From contig PKTX01000007.1 of NCBI GenBank assembly GCA_002868945.1, positions 1-47,860 of the forward strand: a stretch of DNA of 47,860 bases. The letters run 5' to 3'. Below the pieces are notes generated by a model. That model had not been told where the DNA came from and searched no databases. It was given only the letters and a program-made list of their open reading frames with translations. The position numbers and the translations under genes were made by a program. The DNA comes from Desulfobulbaceae bacterium (GTDB lineage: Bacteria; Desulfobacterota; Desulfobulbia; Desulfobulbales; SURF-16). Positions 12,065 to 20,627 of this stretch are shown in pieces; the stretch's first letter is position 1; each line of letters opens with the position of its first letter.

Positions 12065-12196
12065 CAGCCCGTTGAAAAAGGTAGCGAGCGCAGCTGAGGC
12101 AAGGAAAAAGACGGCGAAAAATGCGCGCCCGCAGGAGGTAAGGGAGCCTGCGACACTCCGAGTACCCTTGGGGTGCAGGAGTTTTTCAACGGGCTG
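12065..12196. mobile_element. MITE-like inverted-repeat element, family A copy 1
   Basis: Ends CAGCCCGTTGAAAAA and TTTTTCAACGGGCTG are perfect inverted repeats. The direct repeat GTAA flanks both sides (12061-12064 and 12197-12200), so the target duplication is 4 bp. The left GTAA contains the gyrA stop codon. The interior carries a 44-bp module (12136-12179, AGGTAAGGGAGCCTGCGAC...GGGGTGCAGG) that is also found, inverted, in family B copy 2 at about 20490-20532. Confidence 0.85.
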
Positions 12197-12317
12197 GTAA
12201 GAGCGGCCATACTGAAATTTGTCTCTGCATGCAAGGTTTGCGCAGCCACTATTATCCAGGGCGCCCGATTCAAGTGTTTTGCGTTTTGAGGCGACCTGAC
12301 CGCACAGGAGATCGGTA

Positions 12318-12614
12318 ATGAAAAAGAAACTGATGGGTGTTGTTCTGCTCTGTACGTGTTTGACACTGATCGCGGCTCCGGCCATGGCCCGCGGCGGCGG
12401 TGGCCGCGGTAGTGGGGCGCCTGCCGGCATGGGCTTTGAGAATCAGAACCGACACCGTTATGAACATCAAAATGAACATAGGTATGAGCATTCCAGGGGC
12501 GATGTCGACCAGGGCGAACAGGATCGAGATCGCGAACGGCTTCGAGAGGCCACTCCCAGTCTGGAAAGACAGGATGGCAAACAGAAGGCCAAAGAGAAAA
12601 TGATGGGTCAATAG
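12318..12614 (+). CDS. Small secreted Gly/Arg/His-rich protein, function unknown
   Basis: A 98-residue protein with a clear signal peptide (MKKKLMGVVLLCTCLTLIAAPAMA, cut probably after AMA). It is followed by a glycine-rich patch (RGGGGRGSG) and a hydrophilic tail rich in His, Arg, Glu and Asp with the repeat HRYEHQNEHRYEH. No conserved domain is recognised; the tail looks disordered and could bind metal. A ribosome binding site (CAGGAG) precedes the ATG, and a strong terminator follows, so it is probably a single-gene unit. The antisense frame is also open, but the signal peptide makes this strand the convincing one. Confidence 0.7.
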   Translation: MKKKLMGVVLLCTCLTLIAAPAMARGGGGRGSGAPAGMGFENQNRHRYEHQNEHRYEHSRGDVDQGEQDRDRERLREATPSLERQDGKQKAKEKMMGQ

Positions 12615-12651
12615 GCCGTCGACAATAGAGCAGTTATTCGGTGGTCCGCAG

Positions 12652-12702
12652 CACAAAAAAAGTCCGGTTGAGAATGATCTCAACCGGACTTTTTTTTGTG
12701 CT
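12652..12702. terminator. Bidirectional Rho-independent terminator
   Basis: A 13-bp perfect stem, AGTCCGGTTGAGA with TCTCAACCGGACT, is flanked by A8 on the left and T8 on the right. It can end transcription of the small secreted protein gene (+) and of rubrerythrin (-), which converge here. Confidence 0.92.
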
Positions 12703-12731
12703 GCTAAAGGCGGACTCCGCCAGAGTGACGA

Positions 12732-13232
12732 TCAGGCCACCTTTTCAAAAATATGGGCCTTGGCACCGCAGATGGGGCAGCGTTCCGGCGGGGCGCCAAG
12801 CTCTATATGGCCACAAACCGGGCAGAGGTAAATCTCCGAGGTATCGAGATCCACGCCTTTTTGCACGGCCTCCAGGGCCTTGTTGTAAAGCTGGGCATGC
12901 ACGGCCTCGGCCTTGCTGGCAAACTTGAACATCACCTTGGCCTTGTGGCCCTCCTCCTCGGCCTGGCTGATCATGGGCGGATACATATCTTCAAATTCAT
13001 GGGTCTCGCCGTTAATGGCGGCCTGCAGATTGTCAGCCGTGGAGCCCACCATGTCCAGAGCCTTGAGATGGCCCTCGGCATGGATGCGTTCCGCCTCTGC
13101 CGTGGTCCGGAAGAGCCTGGCAATATTGGCAAAACCTTCCTTTTCCGCCTTTTTGGCAAAGGCGCGATACTTCTGATTGGCCTGACTCTCACCGGCAAAG
13201 GCGTTTTCCAGATTCTCGGTGGTTGATGACAT
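12732..13232 (-). CDS. rbr: Rubrerythrin
   Basis: Non-haem di-iron peroxidase that removes hydrogen peroxide in anaerobes, using electrons from rubredoxin. The four-helix ferritin-like part carries the di-iron ligands in FAGESQANQKY, AEAERIHAEGH, SQAEEEGHK and KAEAVHAQLY. The C-terminal rubredoxin-type Fe site is CPVCGH...CPICGA (about residues 137-155). The 166-residue length suits the compact class. A strong GGAGGAAAT ribosome binding site precedes the ATG, and a Fur/PerR-like operator lies about 45-65 bp upstream. Confidence 0.96.
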   Translation of the reverse strand: MSSTTENLENAFAGESQANQKYRAFAKKAEKEGFANIARLFRTTAEAERIHAEGHLKALDMVGSTADNLQAAINGETHEFEDMYPPMISQAEEEGHKAKVMFKFASKAEAVHAQLYNKALEAVQKGVDLDTSEIYLCPVCGHIELGAPPERCPICGAKAHIFEKVA

Positions 13233-13273
13233 GATTTCCTCCTTTTTATGTTTAGAAACAGGTAGTAAATTAT

Positions 13274-13296
13274 TTATTGATAATGATTATTAATAA
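13274..13296 (-). promoter_or_regulatory. Fur/PerR-like operator upstream of rubrerythrin
   Basis: An AT-rich imperfect palindrome of 23 bp, core TTGATAATGATTATTAATA, lies 42-64 bp upstream of the rubrerythrin start. It resembles the Fur consensus (GATAATGATAATCATTATC) and the PerR box, both usual regulators of rubrerythrin genes. Which of the two binds cannot be told from the site alone. Confidence 0.6.
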
Positions 13297-13503
13297 TTTT
13301 TATTCAAAAACTCAAGGAAAAAAGTGAAAAAGTCGGCGCTACGCAGACCGCCTTGAGCCTTTGCCTTGTCCCCATGAAAATGGTATGCAGAGAAGCGGAC
13401 GAACAGCGTAAGTATACAGGAAAAAGTATGACGCTGGCACGGCTTGAGAAAGCTGTCTCGGCAGAATGCCTAAAAAATTTACCAATGAAACAAGGATTTC
13501 TTA

Positions 13504-15273
13504 ATGTCTGAGCAGTTGAACAAGGAACTTGGCAGCGCTGATGTGCTCTGGAATCTCGCGGACCTCTATGAGAGCGTCGATGATGAGTTGATCAATGATG
13601 ATATAGATCTCTGTGAACAGGAGGCCGCCCTTTTAAAGGAATTTGCCGGCCGGCTCACGGAGCTGGAACCAGCCACCTTTGCCAGGGTGGTGCGGCGTCT
13701 GGAGCGCATTGCCGTCAATCTGGGACGGGTGGCGACCTTTGCCTATCTCAACTTTGCCACCCAGGTCAAAAACGCCGAGGCCGGTGCCTTTTTGCAGAAG
13801 GTGCGCGAGACAGCCAGCCGCATCAGTCGAGACACGGTTTTCTTTGATCTTGAGTGGTCAAAAATGGACAACGAGGAGGCCGGCAGACTGCTTGCGGCCG
13901 ACGATGTGGCCTCTTACAGACATTATCTGGAGAGCATCAGGCGCTACGCCGATCACCTTTTGTCGCAGGTGGAGGAGACCCTCCTTATTGAAATCAGCCC
14001 GGTGGCGGCCGCAAGCTGGACCAGTCTGTTCAGCAAGGTCATGGGCCATCTCACCTTCGGCGACAAAAAACGCAGTCAGGAGGAGGTGTTGGCCGATCTC
14101 TACAGCCCGCAGCGTGATGTTCGCCGCCAGGCCGCCCAGGAGATGACCGCCGGTCTCCAGGGCCAACTCCACGTGCTCACCCATATCTTCAACACCCTGC
14201 TGGCCGACAAGATGATCGATGACCGACTGCGCGGCTATCCCTCCTGGCTCAGCTCCCGCAACCTGGCCAACGAGGTGGATGACCAGACCGTCCATGCCCT
14301 GGTCACGGCGGTCACCGGCCGCTACGATATTGTCCGGCGTTATTACGGCTTGAAAAAGAGGCTGCTCGGCCTTGATGAACTGTATGACTTTGACCGCTAC
14401 GCTCCCCTGCCCGACCTGCCCGACAAGCGTCTTTCCTGGCAGGAGTGCAGGGAAATGGTTCTTGGCGGCTTTGCCGATTTTTCCCCGGAGATGGCGGAGA
14501 TTGCCGCGCTCTTTTTCGACAACAACTGGATACACGCGCCACTGCTGGAGGGCAAGCAGGGTGGTGCCTTTGCCCATCCCTGCGTGCCGGACGCCCACCC
14601 CTATGTGCTGGTCAACTACACCGGCAATCTGCGCGACGTCTCCACCGTGGCCCATGAGCTGGGCCATGGCGTCCATCAGTATCTGGCCCGTGACAAGGGC
14701 TACTTCAACAGCAACACCCCCCTGGTGCTGGCCGAGACCGCCTCGGTCTTTGCCGAACTGCTCATCTTTCATAAACAGCTCGACCTGCTGGATGATGCCG
14801 GCCAGCGCCGCGCCTTTATCTGCCAGAAGCTGGAGTCGATCTTTGCCACGGTGTTTCGGCAGATATCCATGAACCGTTTTGAGGATCTGATCCACACCAG
14901 CCGCCGTACTGAAGGGGAACTCTCCAGCGCCAGATTCGCCGAGCTCTGGCAGCAGAGCCAGACCGCCATGTTCGGCGACTCCGTCACCTTGAGTGATGGC
15001 TATACCTGCTGGTGGTCCTATATCCCACACTTTCTAAGGACACCGGGCTATGTCTATGCCTACGCCTTTGGCGAGTTGTTGGTATTGGCCCTCTACAAGA
15101 TTTATAGACAGGACGGTGCCGCCTTTGTCCCCAAATATCTGCACCTCCTCAGCCAGGGCGGCAGCCGGTCCCCTTATGATCTCTTGCAGCCCTTTGCCAT
15201 TGATCTCAGTGATCCCGGCTTCTGGCAGGGTGGCCTGGCCGTCATTGATGAGATGCTCGCTCAGGTGGAGTAG
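13504..15273 (+). CDS. pepF: M3-family oligoendopeptidase (PepF type)
   Basis: Cytoplasmic zinc metallopeptidase that degrades oligopeptides. The zinc motif HExxH is seen as VAHELGHGVHQYLA (about residues 383-396), and the third ligand glutamate lies in LVLAETASVFAE about 25 residues later. The all-helical M3 fold extends over the 589 residues, as is usual for PepF/M3B. AAGGA at about 13491-13495 serves as ribosome binding site for the ATG. There is no signal peptide. It is followed after about 140 bp by the triosephosphate isomerase homologue on the same strand. Confidence 0.92.
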   Translation: MSEQLNKELGSADVLWNLADLYESVDDELINDDIDLCEQEAALLKEFAGRLTELEPATFARVVRRLERIAVNLGRVATFAYLNFATQVKNAEAGAFLQKVRETASRISRDTVFFDLEWSKMDNEEAGRLLAADDVASYRHYLESIRRYADHLLSQVEETLLIEISPVAAASWTSLFSKVMGHLTFGDKKRSQEEVLADLYSPQRDVRRQAAQEMTAGLQGQLHVLTHIFNTLLADKMIDDRLRGYPSWLSSRNLANEVDDQTVHALVTAVTGRYDIVRRYYGLKKRLLGLDELYDFDRYAPLPDLPDKRLSWQECREMVLGGFADFSPEMAEIAALFFDNNWIHAPLLEGKQGGAFAHPCVPDAHPYVLVNYTGNLRDVSTVAHELGHGVHQYLARDKGYFNSNTPLVLAETASVFAELLIFHKQLDLLDDAGQRRAFICQKLESIFATVFRQISMNRFEDLIHTSRRTEGELSSARFAELWQQSQTAMFGDSVTLSDGYTCWWSYIPHFLRTPGYVYAYAFGELLVLALYKIYRQDGAAFVPKYLHLLSQGGSRSPYDLLQPFAIDLSDPGFWQGGLAVIDEMLAQVE

Positions 15274-15417
15274 ATAAGGGTCCATCCCGATTCCTTGACT
15301 TTTACCGGCCAAGGCCGGAAGATGAAAAAGAGAGTCTGGTGCATGGCGCAGCAGGCGTCCGGAGAAGAAGGTTTCAGATCGCAGAAGCGGCCCTGTTCGG
15401 CAAGAGAGAGGTGCATG

Positions 15418-16107
15418 ATGAGCAGATATGTGGTGGCAAACTGGAAGTCCAATAAAAGCCTGGTGGAGTCGCGTCAGTGGCTTACCCAGTTTCTGGAGCT
15501 CTACCGGCCCCAATCAGAGGTGACGGTTATTATTGCCCCTGCCTTTCCCTTTCTCTTTTCCTTGCAGCAGGAGATCGGCGGCGATAGGGAGGGTGTCCGG
15601 CTGGCGGCCCAGGATATTTCCCCCTTTCCCTCGGGTTCCTATACCGGCGCCGTGGCCGCGGAAATGATCACCGAGCTGGTGGACTATGCCTTGGTGGGTC
15701 ACTCGGAGCGACGCCACTGGTTTCATGAAACCAATCAAGAGGTGGCCAACAAGGTCTATGAGGCCCTGGCCGTGGAGATAACTCCCATCCTCTGTGTTGA
15801 TCAGCCCGAGGCCCGCAGCCAGTTTGCCGCCCTCTCCGACGATGAACTGCGTCGCTGCCTCATCGGCTATGGTCCAAAGGAGGCGGTGGGCGGCGCCATG
15901 CCTCTGCCGGAGCAGCAGATCAGGGCGGCAGTTGAGAAGCTGGCCGCTATGGCCCCGGAAAGCCCCCTGCTCTACGGCGGTTCGGTGAGCGCTGATAATG
16001 CCGGAAAATATATGAAAATCCCGGGCCTGGCCGGTCTGATGGTGGGCACGGCCAGTCTGCAACCGCAAGAGTTTGCCGCCATCTGCCACCTGGTTGGCGA
16101 GGCCTGA
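15418..16107 (+). CDS. Triosephosphate isomerase homologue lacking the catalytic glutamate
   Basis: The TIM-barrel family is recognised from the N-terminal VANWKSNKS (the lysine of NWKxN), the catalytic histidine motif LVGHSERRHWF, and the phosphate-binding YGGSV and GLMVGTASL near the C-terminus. In active enzymes loop 6 begins YEPVWAIGTG, with the catalytic base as E. Here the aligned segment is IGYGPKEAVGGA, so that glutamate is glycine (GGT, two base changes from GAG). The length of 230 residues is slightly short. The open frame extends upstream to 15295, but ATG 15415/15418 after AGAGAGG matches the family start. It could be an inactive homologue, a diverged enzyme, or use another acid nearby. 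Confidence 0.82.
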   Translation: MSRYVVANWKSNKSLVESRQWLTQFLELYRPQSEVTVIIAPAFPFLFSLQQEIGGDREGVRLAAQDISPFPSGSYTGAVAAEMITELVDYALVGHSERRHWFHETNQEVANKVYEALAVEITPILCVDQPEARSQFAALSDDELRRCLIGYGPKEAVGGAMPLPEQQIRAAVEKLAAMAPESPLLYGGSVSADNAGKYMKIPGLAGLMVGTASLQPQEFAAICHLVGEA

Positions 16108-16150
16108 GGCGTCGGCCTCCCCCATTAAAAAGGGGGCTGCAACTTGTCAC

Positions 16151-16180
16151 CCCTGCCCCTGTTCAGGGGCAGGGTCTTTT
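16151..16180 (+). terminator. Probable terminator after the triosephosphate isomerase homologue
   Basis: CCCTGCCCCTG at 16151-16161 pairs perfectly with CAGGGGCAGGG at 16164-16174 with a TT loop, followed by TCTTTT. The stem is very stable, but the T-tract is short and interrupted, so efficiency is uncertain. Confidence 0.55.
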
Positions 16181-16493
16181 GGTTCCATATTATGCCAGTT
16201 AAAAGCCGTTTCAAGCATGTGAGTCCACGAAAATTCAGAATTCAGGAAAGAGTAAAAAAGCTTGAAAATAAGTAAATTCGTCTTCTCTATTCCGGCATGT
16301 TTGGAAAAAGCTTCGTCATTTTTAGTATTAATCACATAATATCAACGAGATATTAGAAGTTGGAAAGTTGAGTTATATACCTCTTTGAGGTTGACAAAGA
16401 GGGGGGCATTGCCTCTGATAAGGGGACAGTCCGGACACGGACGCGGCTCACAGATCGCCTGCAGGTGGGGCGGTGAAAATATCAGATACCTAG

Positions 16494-16653
16494 GAGTCTG
16501 TCGGACTTAGAGAATCGTAGCGAAAATTCAAGAAATCGAGGCAAGATTTACATGGATTTGAGGCGAATAGCAGGGCTATTTAACGAAAATCCATGGGAAT
16601 ATGGACCGATTTCTTGAATTTGCAGTAGATTTATGTCTAAGTCCGACAGGCTC
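16494..16653. mobile_element. MITE-like inverted-repeat element, family D, upstream of cooS
   Basis: Long terminal inverted repeats GAGTCTGTCGGACTTAGA and TCTAAGTCCGACAGGCTC enclose about 160 bp. CTAG occurs on both sides (16490-16493 and 16654-16657), consistent with a 4-bp target duplication. The interior also has inverted halves (AAATTCAAGAAATCG with CGATTTCTTGAATTT). The element ends about 22 bp before the cooS start codon, so cooS transcription from upstream would have to pass through it. There is no coding capacity. The rest of the 16181-16489 gap has no gene; a TTGACA at about 16394 is only a weak promoter hint. Confidence 0.75.
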
Positions 16654-16675
16654 CTAGGCAAGGGGAGGAGCAGAG

Positions 16676-18553
16676 ATGGCCAAGGAGATAAAGACCATTG
16701 ATGAGAAATCAATATGGGATGATGCCCGCCAGATGCTGGCCAAGGCGGCAGAGGATGGCGTGGAAACGGCCTGGGACCGGCTGGATCAGCAGTCGCCCCA
16801 TTGCCGGTTCGGCGAGAGCGGTGTCTGTTGTCGCAACTGCACCATGGGCCCCTGTCGCATCTCCAAAAAAGCGCCCCTGGGGGTGTGCGGCGCTGATGCG
16901 GATGTCATTGTGGCCCGTAATTTCGGCCGTTTTGTGGCAGGCGGTTCAGCCGGCCACTCCGACCATGGCCGTGACTGTATCGAGGCCCTGGAAGAGGTGG
17001 CCCACGGCAGGACCGACGATTACGCCATCAAGGACGAGGCCAAGCTGCGGCGCATCGCCGTGGAGCTTGGCCTGCCCGAGGAAGGCCGTGCCACCCTGGA
17101 GGTGGCCAAGGATCTGGCGGCGGAGTTTTTCAGCAATTACGGCAGCCGGCGCCAGGAGCTCTCCTTTGCCGGGCGGGTGCCCAGGCAGCGCCGTGATATC
17201 TGGCAAAACCTCGGCATGACGCCGCGCGGCGTCGACCGGGAGATTGCCGAGATGATGCACCGCACCCACATGGGTTGCGACAACGATGCGGCCAACACCA
17301 TGATCCACAGTGCCCGCACCTGTCTGGCCGATGGCTGGGCCGGTTCCATGATCGCCACCGAGATCTCCGATATCCTCTTCGGCACGCCAATGCCGCGCCA
17401 GACCATGGTCAACCTCGGCGTCCTCAAGGAGGAGCAGGTCAACATCCTGGTGCACGGCCATAACCCCATTGTCTCGGAGCAGATCGCCCTGGCGGTCAAC
17501 GATCCGGAGCTGATTGCCCTGGCCAAGGCCAAGGGCGCTGCCGGCATCAACCTGGCCGGTCTCTGCTGTACCGGCAACGAACTCATGATGCGTCAGGGCG
17601 TGCCCATGGCCGGTAATCACCTGATGACCGAACTGGCCATTGTCACCGGTGCCGTGGAGCTTATTGTCGTGGATTATCAGTGCATCATGCCCAGCCTGGT
17701 AACGGTGGGCAACTGTTATCACACCAAGATGGTGACCACGGCCGACAAGGCCCGCTTCAAGGGCGCCGAACATGTCAAATTTGAGATGGATAACGGCATG
17801 GAGCAGGCCCGTCGGGTGGTCAAGATGGCCATTGAGCGCTTTGGCCGGCGCGACCGGGGGCGCGTCAAGATTCCCGCGGAGCCGGTACAGATGATGACCG
17901 GTTTTTCCAACGAGGCCCTGCTGGGCGCCCTGGGCGGCAGCTTGACACCGCTTATCGAGGCCATCAAGGCGGGCAAGGTGCGCGGCGCCGTGGCCATTGT
18001 CGGCTGCAACAACCCCAAATACCAGCAGGATTACTGTAATGTCAATCTGGCCCGGGAGCTGATCAAGAGGGATATCCTGGTGCTGGTCACCGGCTGCGTG
18101 ACCACGGCGGCCGGCAAGGCCGGTCTGCTCATGCCCGAGGCCATCAACCAGGCCGGCAGCGGTCTCCAGGAGATCTGCGGCGCCCTGGGCGTACCGCCGG
18201 TGCTGCACATGGGCAGTTGCGTGGATAACGCCCGCATTCTGCAGCTTGCCGCCCTGCTCGCCAATGAGCTGGGCGTGGATATCGCTGATCTGCCCCTGGC
18301 CGGCTCATCGCCGGAGTGGTATTCGGAAAAGGCGGCGGCCATCGGCACCTATTGCGTGGCCTCCGGTATCCATACCCACCTGGGTCACCCCCCCAACATC
18401 ACCGGTTCGGAGCTGGTCACCAATCTGGCCCTGGATGGTCTCAATGACCTTGTGGGCGCCTCCTTTCTCATTGAGCCTGATCCCTTTAAGGCGGCTGAGC
18501 GCATTGATGAACGTATCAGGGAGAGACGCCTCAACCTGGGTCTCAGCGCCTAA
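16676..18553 (+). CDS. cooS: Anaerobic carbon monoxide dehydrogenase, catalytic subunit (Ni-Fe)
   Basis: Catalyses CO + H2O to CO2 + 2H+ + 2e-. The N-terminus carries the D/B-cluster cysteines (HCRFGESGVCCRNCTMGPC, then GVCGAD). C-cluster ligands are visible in order: His in VHGHNPI, Cys in GLCCTGNELMMRQG, Cys in VDYQCIMPS, Cys in IVGCNNPK, Cys in VTGCVTTAAG and Cys in MGSCVDN. The length, 625 residues, is typical of monofunctional CooS. No cooF, cooC or acetyl-CoA synthase genes are adjacent. The ribosome binding site GGGGAGGAG precedes the ATG. The last 11 bp overlap the 3' end of the convergent transporter gene. Confidence 0.97.
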   Translation: MAKEIKTIDEKSIWDDARQMLAKAAEDGVETAWDRLDQQSPHCRFGESGVCCRNCTMGPCRISKKAPLGVCGADADVIVARNFGRFVAGGSAGHSDHGRDCIEALEEVAHGRTDDYAIKDEAKLRRIAVELGLPEEGRATLEVAKDLAAEFFSNYGSRRQELSFAGRVPRQRRDIWQNLGMTPRGVDREIAEMMHRTHMGCDNDAANTMIHSARTCLADGWAGSMIATEISDILFGTPMPRQTMVNLGVLKEEQVNILVHGHNPIVSEQIALAVNDPELIALAKAKGAAGINLAGLCCTGNELMMRQGVPMAGNHLMTELAIVTGAVELIVVDYQCIMPSLVTVGNCYHTKMVTTADKARFKGAEHVKFEMDNGMEQARRVVKMAIERFGRRDRGRVKIPAEPVQMMTGFSNEALLGALGGSLTPLIEAIKAGKVRGAVAIVGCNNPKYQQDYCNVNLARELIKRDILVLVTGCVTTAAGKAGLLMPEAINQAGSGLQEICGALGVPPVLHMGSCVDNARILQLAALLANELGVDIADLPLAGSSPEWYSEKAAAIGTYCVASGIHTHLGHPPNITGSELVTNLALDGLNDLVGASFLIEPDPFKAAERIDERIRERRLNLGLSA

Positions 18554-19496
18554 GCGGCCTGTCATGGGGCGTTTGCGACTCCCTGGCACCATGCTGCAGG
18601 ACAATAATGGCCAGACTGACCACCACCACACCGGGGAGGATCATGGCCGGCGGCAGGCCGTGGCCCAGCAGCCAGTTGAGAACCAGGACAAAGGAGGGGT
18701 AAAAATAGCTGTAGGCCATGACCCGCGTCGGTCCCAGGTAGAGGGTGGAGAGGTGGGTGAGATAAAAGGTGATGATGGTGGATAAGACGGCCAGGTAGAG
18801 AATCCCGGCCCAGGCCTTTACGGATATTGCCGGCCATACCACCTCGCTGAGGCGGGGCAGGGCGAGCAGCATAAGCCAGCCCAGCCCGGTGACCAGGACC
18901 CAGAAGGTCATCACCACCATGGACTCCTGACGGTGGAAGGTCTTGACCAGCGGCGTGTAGCCCGCCATCAGAAAACAACCGGCCAGAAAGAGCAGGTCTC
19001 CCTGGTTGACCTCCAGGGCCAGGAGGCGGCCCAGGTCGCCGCGGAAGATGACCCAGATGGCGCCCACCATCCCGCAGACCAGGGCCACCAGGCGGTGAGA
19101 GCCGAGGCGCTCACCCAGGAAGAGGGCGCTGTAGACTCCGGAGATACCCGGTACCAGGGTAAAGATGATGCTGGTGTTCATGGCCGTGGTATAACGCAGG
19201 GAGGTGAACATGCACCAGAAAAAGCCCACTGTGCAGATGCTGACCATGCTGTAGCCCCCCAGCTGTCTGAGGCTGGGGCGAAAGTGGCCATAGCGCCAGA
19301 AAATGACCGGGGCCAGGCAACAGACCGCCACCAGGTAGCGGATCAACAGCAGAACAGCCGGGTCAAGCTCATGGGTGATTGCCGCCCCCACGGTAAAGGA
19401 GCCGGAGACGATCATGGCGGCACAGAGCATCAGCGAGTGGACGAGCCACAGGGGCAGGTTTTTTTGACGGCTGGCGCCTAAGGAGGTATCCGGCAT
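18543..19496 (-). CDS. DMT-superfamily (EamA) transporter
   Basis: An integral membrane protein of 317 residues with about ten predicted helices arranged as two EamA halves. Typical motifs are the repeated hydrophobic blocks and PGISGVYSALFLGERLGSHRLVALVCGMVGAIWV, where the ERL/GxxLI-like end of an EamA unit is visible, and LGPTRVMAYSYFYPSFVLVLNWLLG in the second half. The family exports or imports small metabolites, and the substrate cannot be predicted. The first few residues after M (PDTSLGASRQKN) are hydrophilic. It is convergent with cooS, sharing 11 bp. A ribosome binding site is not obvious. Confidence 0.88.
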   Translation of the reverse strand: MPDTSLGASRQKNLPLWLVHSLMLCAAMIVSGSFTVGAAITHELDPAVLLLIRYLVAVCCLAPVIFWRYGHFRPSLRQLGGYSMVSICTVGFFWCMFTSLRYTTAMNTSIIFTLVPGISGVYSALFLGERLGSHRLVALVCGMVGAIWVIFRGDLGRLLALEVNQGDLLFLAGCFLMAGYTPLVKTFHRQESMVVMTFWVLVTGLGWLMLLALPRLSEVVWPAISVKAWAGILYLAVLSTIITFYLTHLSTLYLGPTRVMAYSYFYPSFVLVLNWLLGHGLPPAMILPGVVVVSLAIIVLQHGARESQTPHDRPLRR

Positions 19497-19545
19497 AAGG
19501 GAAAAAGGGTGCTACCTGGTCTTGCGCGGGCAGAAAAGGGGTGCC

Positions 19546-19884
19546 CTACTGCGGATTTTCATAAAAGACATAGGGGGTGGAGTAGTCGCTGAACTCGAAA
19601 TAGACCTTTTTTTCGCCCTTGTCCACCACGCCGTTGAGGTTGGTGTCCAGGATGCCGTAACCGAAACGGTAAGGACGGGAGCCGGTACCGCTGGTTGAGG
19701 CGGCCGTACTTATCTTGTCTATTTTCAGAAAGCGTTTGACCACCTTGTCGCCGCCATAGATCTCCAGAATCCCGTCTGTCCCTGTCCAGTTCTGCACGGC
19801 CCGGCCTATTTTATTCTGCGTCTCCTGGGTACAACCCACCACACCACAAACAAGAAAGACAAAGATGGCGGCGCCTATTCGCAT
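19546..19884 (-). CDS. Small lipoprotein with EF-hand-like loop
   Basis: From ATG 19884 (ribosome binding site AGGAGAG) the 112-residue product starts MRIGAAIFVFLVCGVVGC, a lipoprotein signal with the lipobox VVGC and the lipidated cysteine near residue 18. The mature part contains DTNLNGVVDKGE, which resembles a calcium-binding EF-hand loop (D-x-N-x-N-G-x-x-D-x-x-E), and aromatic-rich C-terminal strands. No family is recognised. The open frame runs upstream to 19944, but the signal peptide fixes this start. It lies 49 bp from the transporter gene, same strand, and could be co-transcribed. Confidence 0.72.
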   Translation of the reverse strand: MRIGAAIFVFLVCGVVGCTQETQNKIGRAVQNWTGTDGILEIYGGDKVVKRFLKIDKISTAASTSGTGSRPYRFGYGILDTNLNGVVDKGEKKVYFEFSDYSTPYVFYENPQ

Positions 19885-19944
19885 AACATACTCTCCTCTG
19901 GTTGGGGTGTTGCTGATCGGCTCCAGAGCCGACAGCACTACCAT

Positions 19945-20336
19945 TACCGCAAAGATGGAGGAATAGCCAGGGGAGAAAAGAACCCCCCTGAAAAAGCCCG
20001 CCAGGGCGAACTGTTTTCATCGGTGATGGCAGCAGCGAAATGTATCAGGTAAAAGCTGCAAGGTGGGGGTGGGGTGGCGCTGCGGCAGTTGCCGTGCCGA
20101 GGCTTCATTTTTTGTTACTGCCGAAGAGAGTCGGCAGGCGCAAAGCAAAAATGACAACAATAGCAGAGCGTTTCGACACGCCGTGAACCTGAATCTTGAA
20201 CCTCACTCCTCCATCCGCTTTCATACCACGATCTGGATGAGAAACGCTGCAGGCGGCAGGGCTATTTTTTTCTTTGACTCCGGCTCCACGGACGGGGCAA
20301 CATAAGGGGTGAGGAAAGATTTTTTGTCGTTACTCA
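19945..20336. other. Gene-free stretch
   Basis: Open frames are present (for example 20063-20305 on +), but none shows a ribosome binding site with protein-like content. No repeat or hairpin stands out before the mobile element that begins at 20337. Confidence 0.5.
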
Positions 20337-20603
20337 GTGCCTGTCCAGAAATGGCCCTCTCGGAGTCTCGTAAACTCGCGTACCGGCTCGATCTCCCGGA
20401 GTCTCGCGAGCTCGCTTACCTCGGCAGGCGAAAAAAATAATGCTCGGAGGTAAGCGAAACGAAGCGGAGACTCCGATATCGCATTTATGCCTGCACCCCA
20501 AGGGTACCCGGAGTGTCGCAGGCTCCCTTACCTCTTTCAGGGCGTGCTTATTGTTCTCGCACTCCTTGATCTCGAACGAAATGACCTGTTTCCGGACAGA
20601 CAC
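20337..20603. mobile_element. MITE-like inverted-repeat element, family B copy 2 (composite)
   Basis: Ends GTGCCTGTCCAGAAATGG and TTTCCGGACAGACAC match family B copy 1. The direct repeat TACTCA flanks it (20331-20336 and 20604-20609), a 6-bp duplication. At 267 bp it is nearly twice copy 1. The extra interior holds a long palindrome built on GGAGTCTCGCGAGCTCGCTTACC with its complement GGTAAGCGAAACGAAGCGGAGACTCC, and the inverted 44-bp module shared with family A copy 1. It looks like an element that received another insertion. Confidence 0.8.
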
Positions 20604-20627
20604 TACTCAACAAGGATGGTGATCAAC

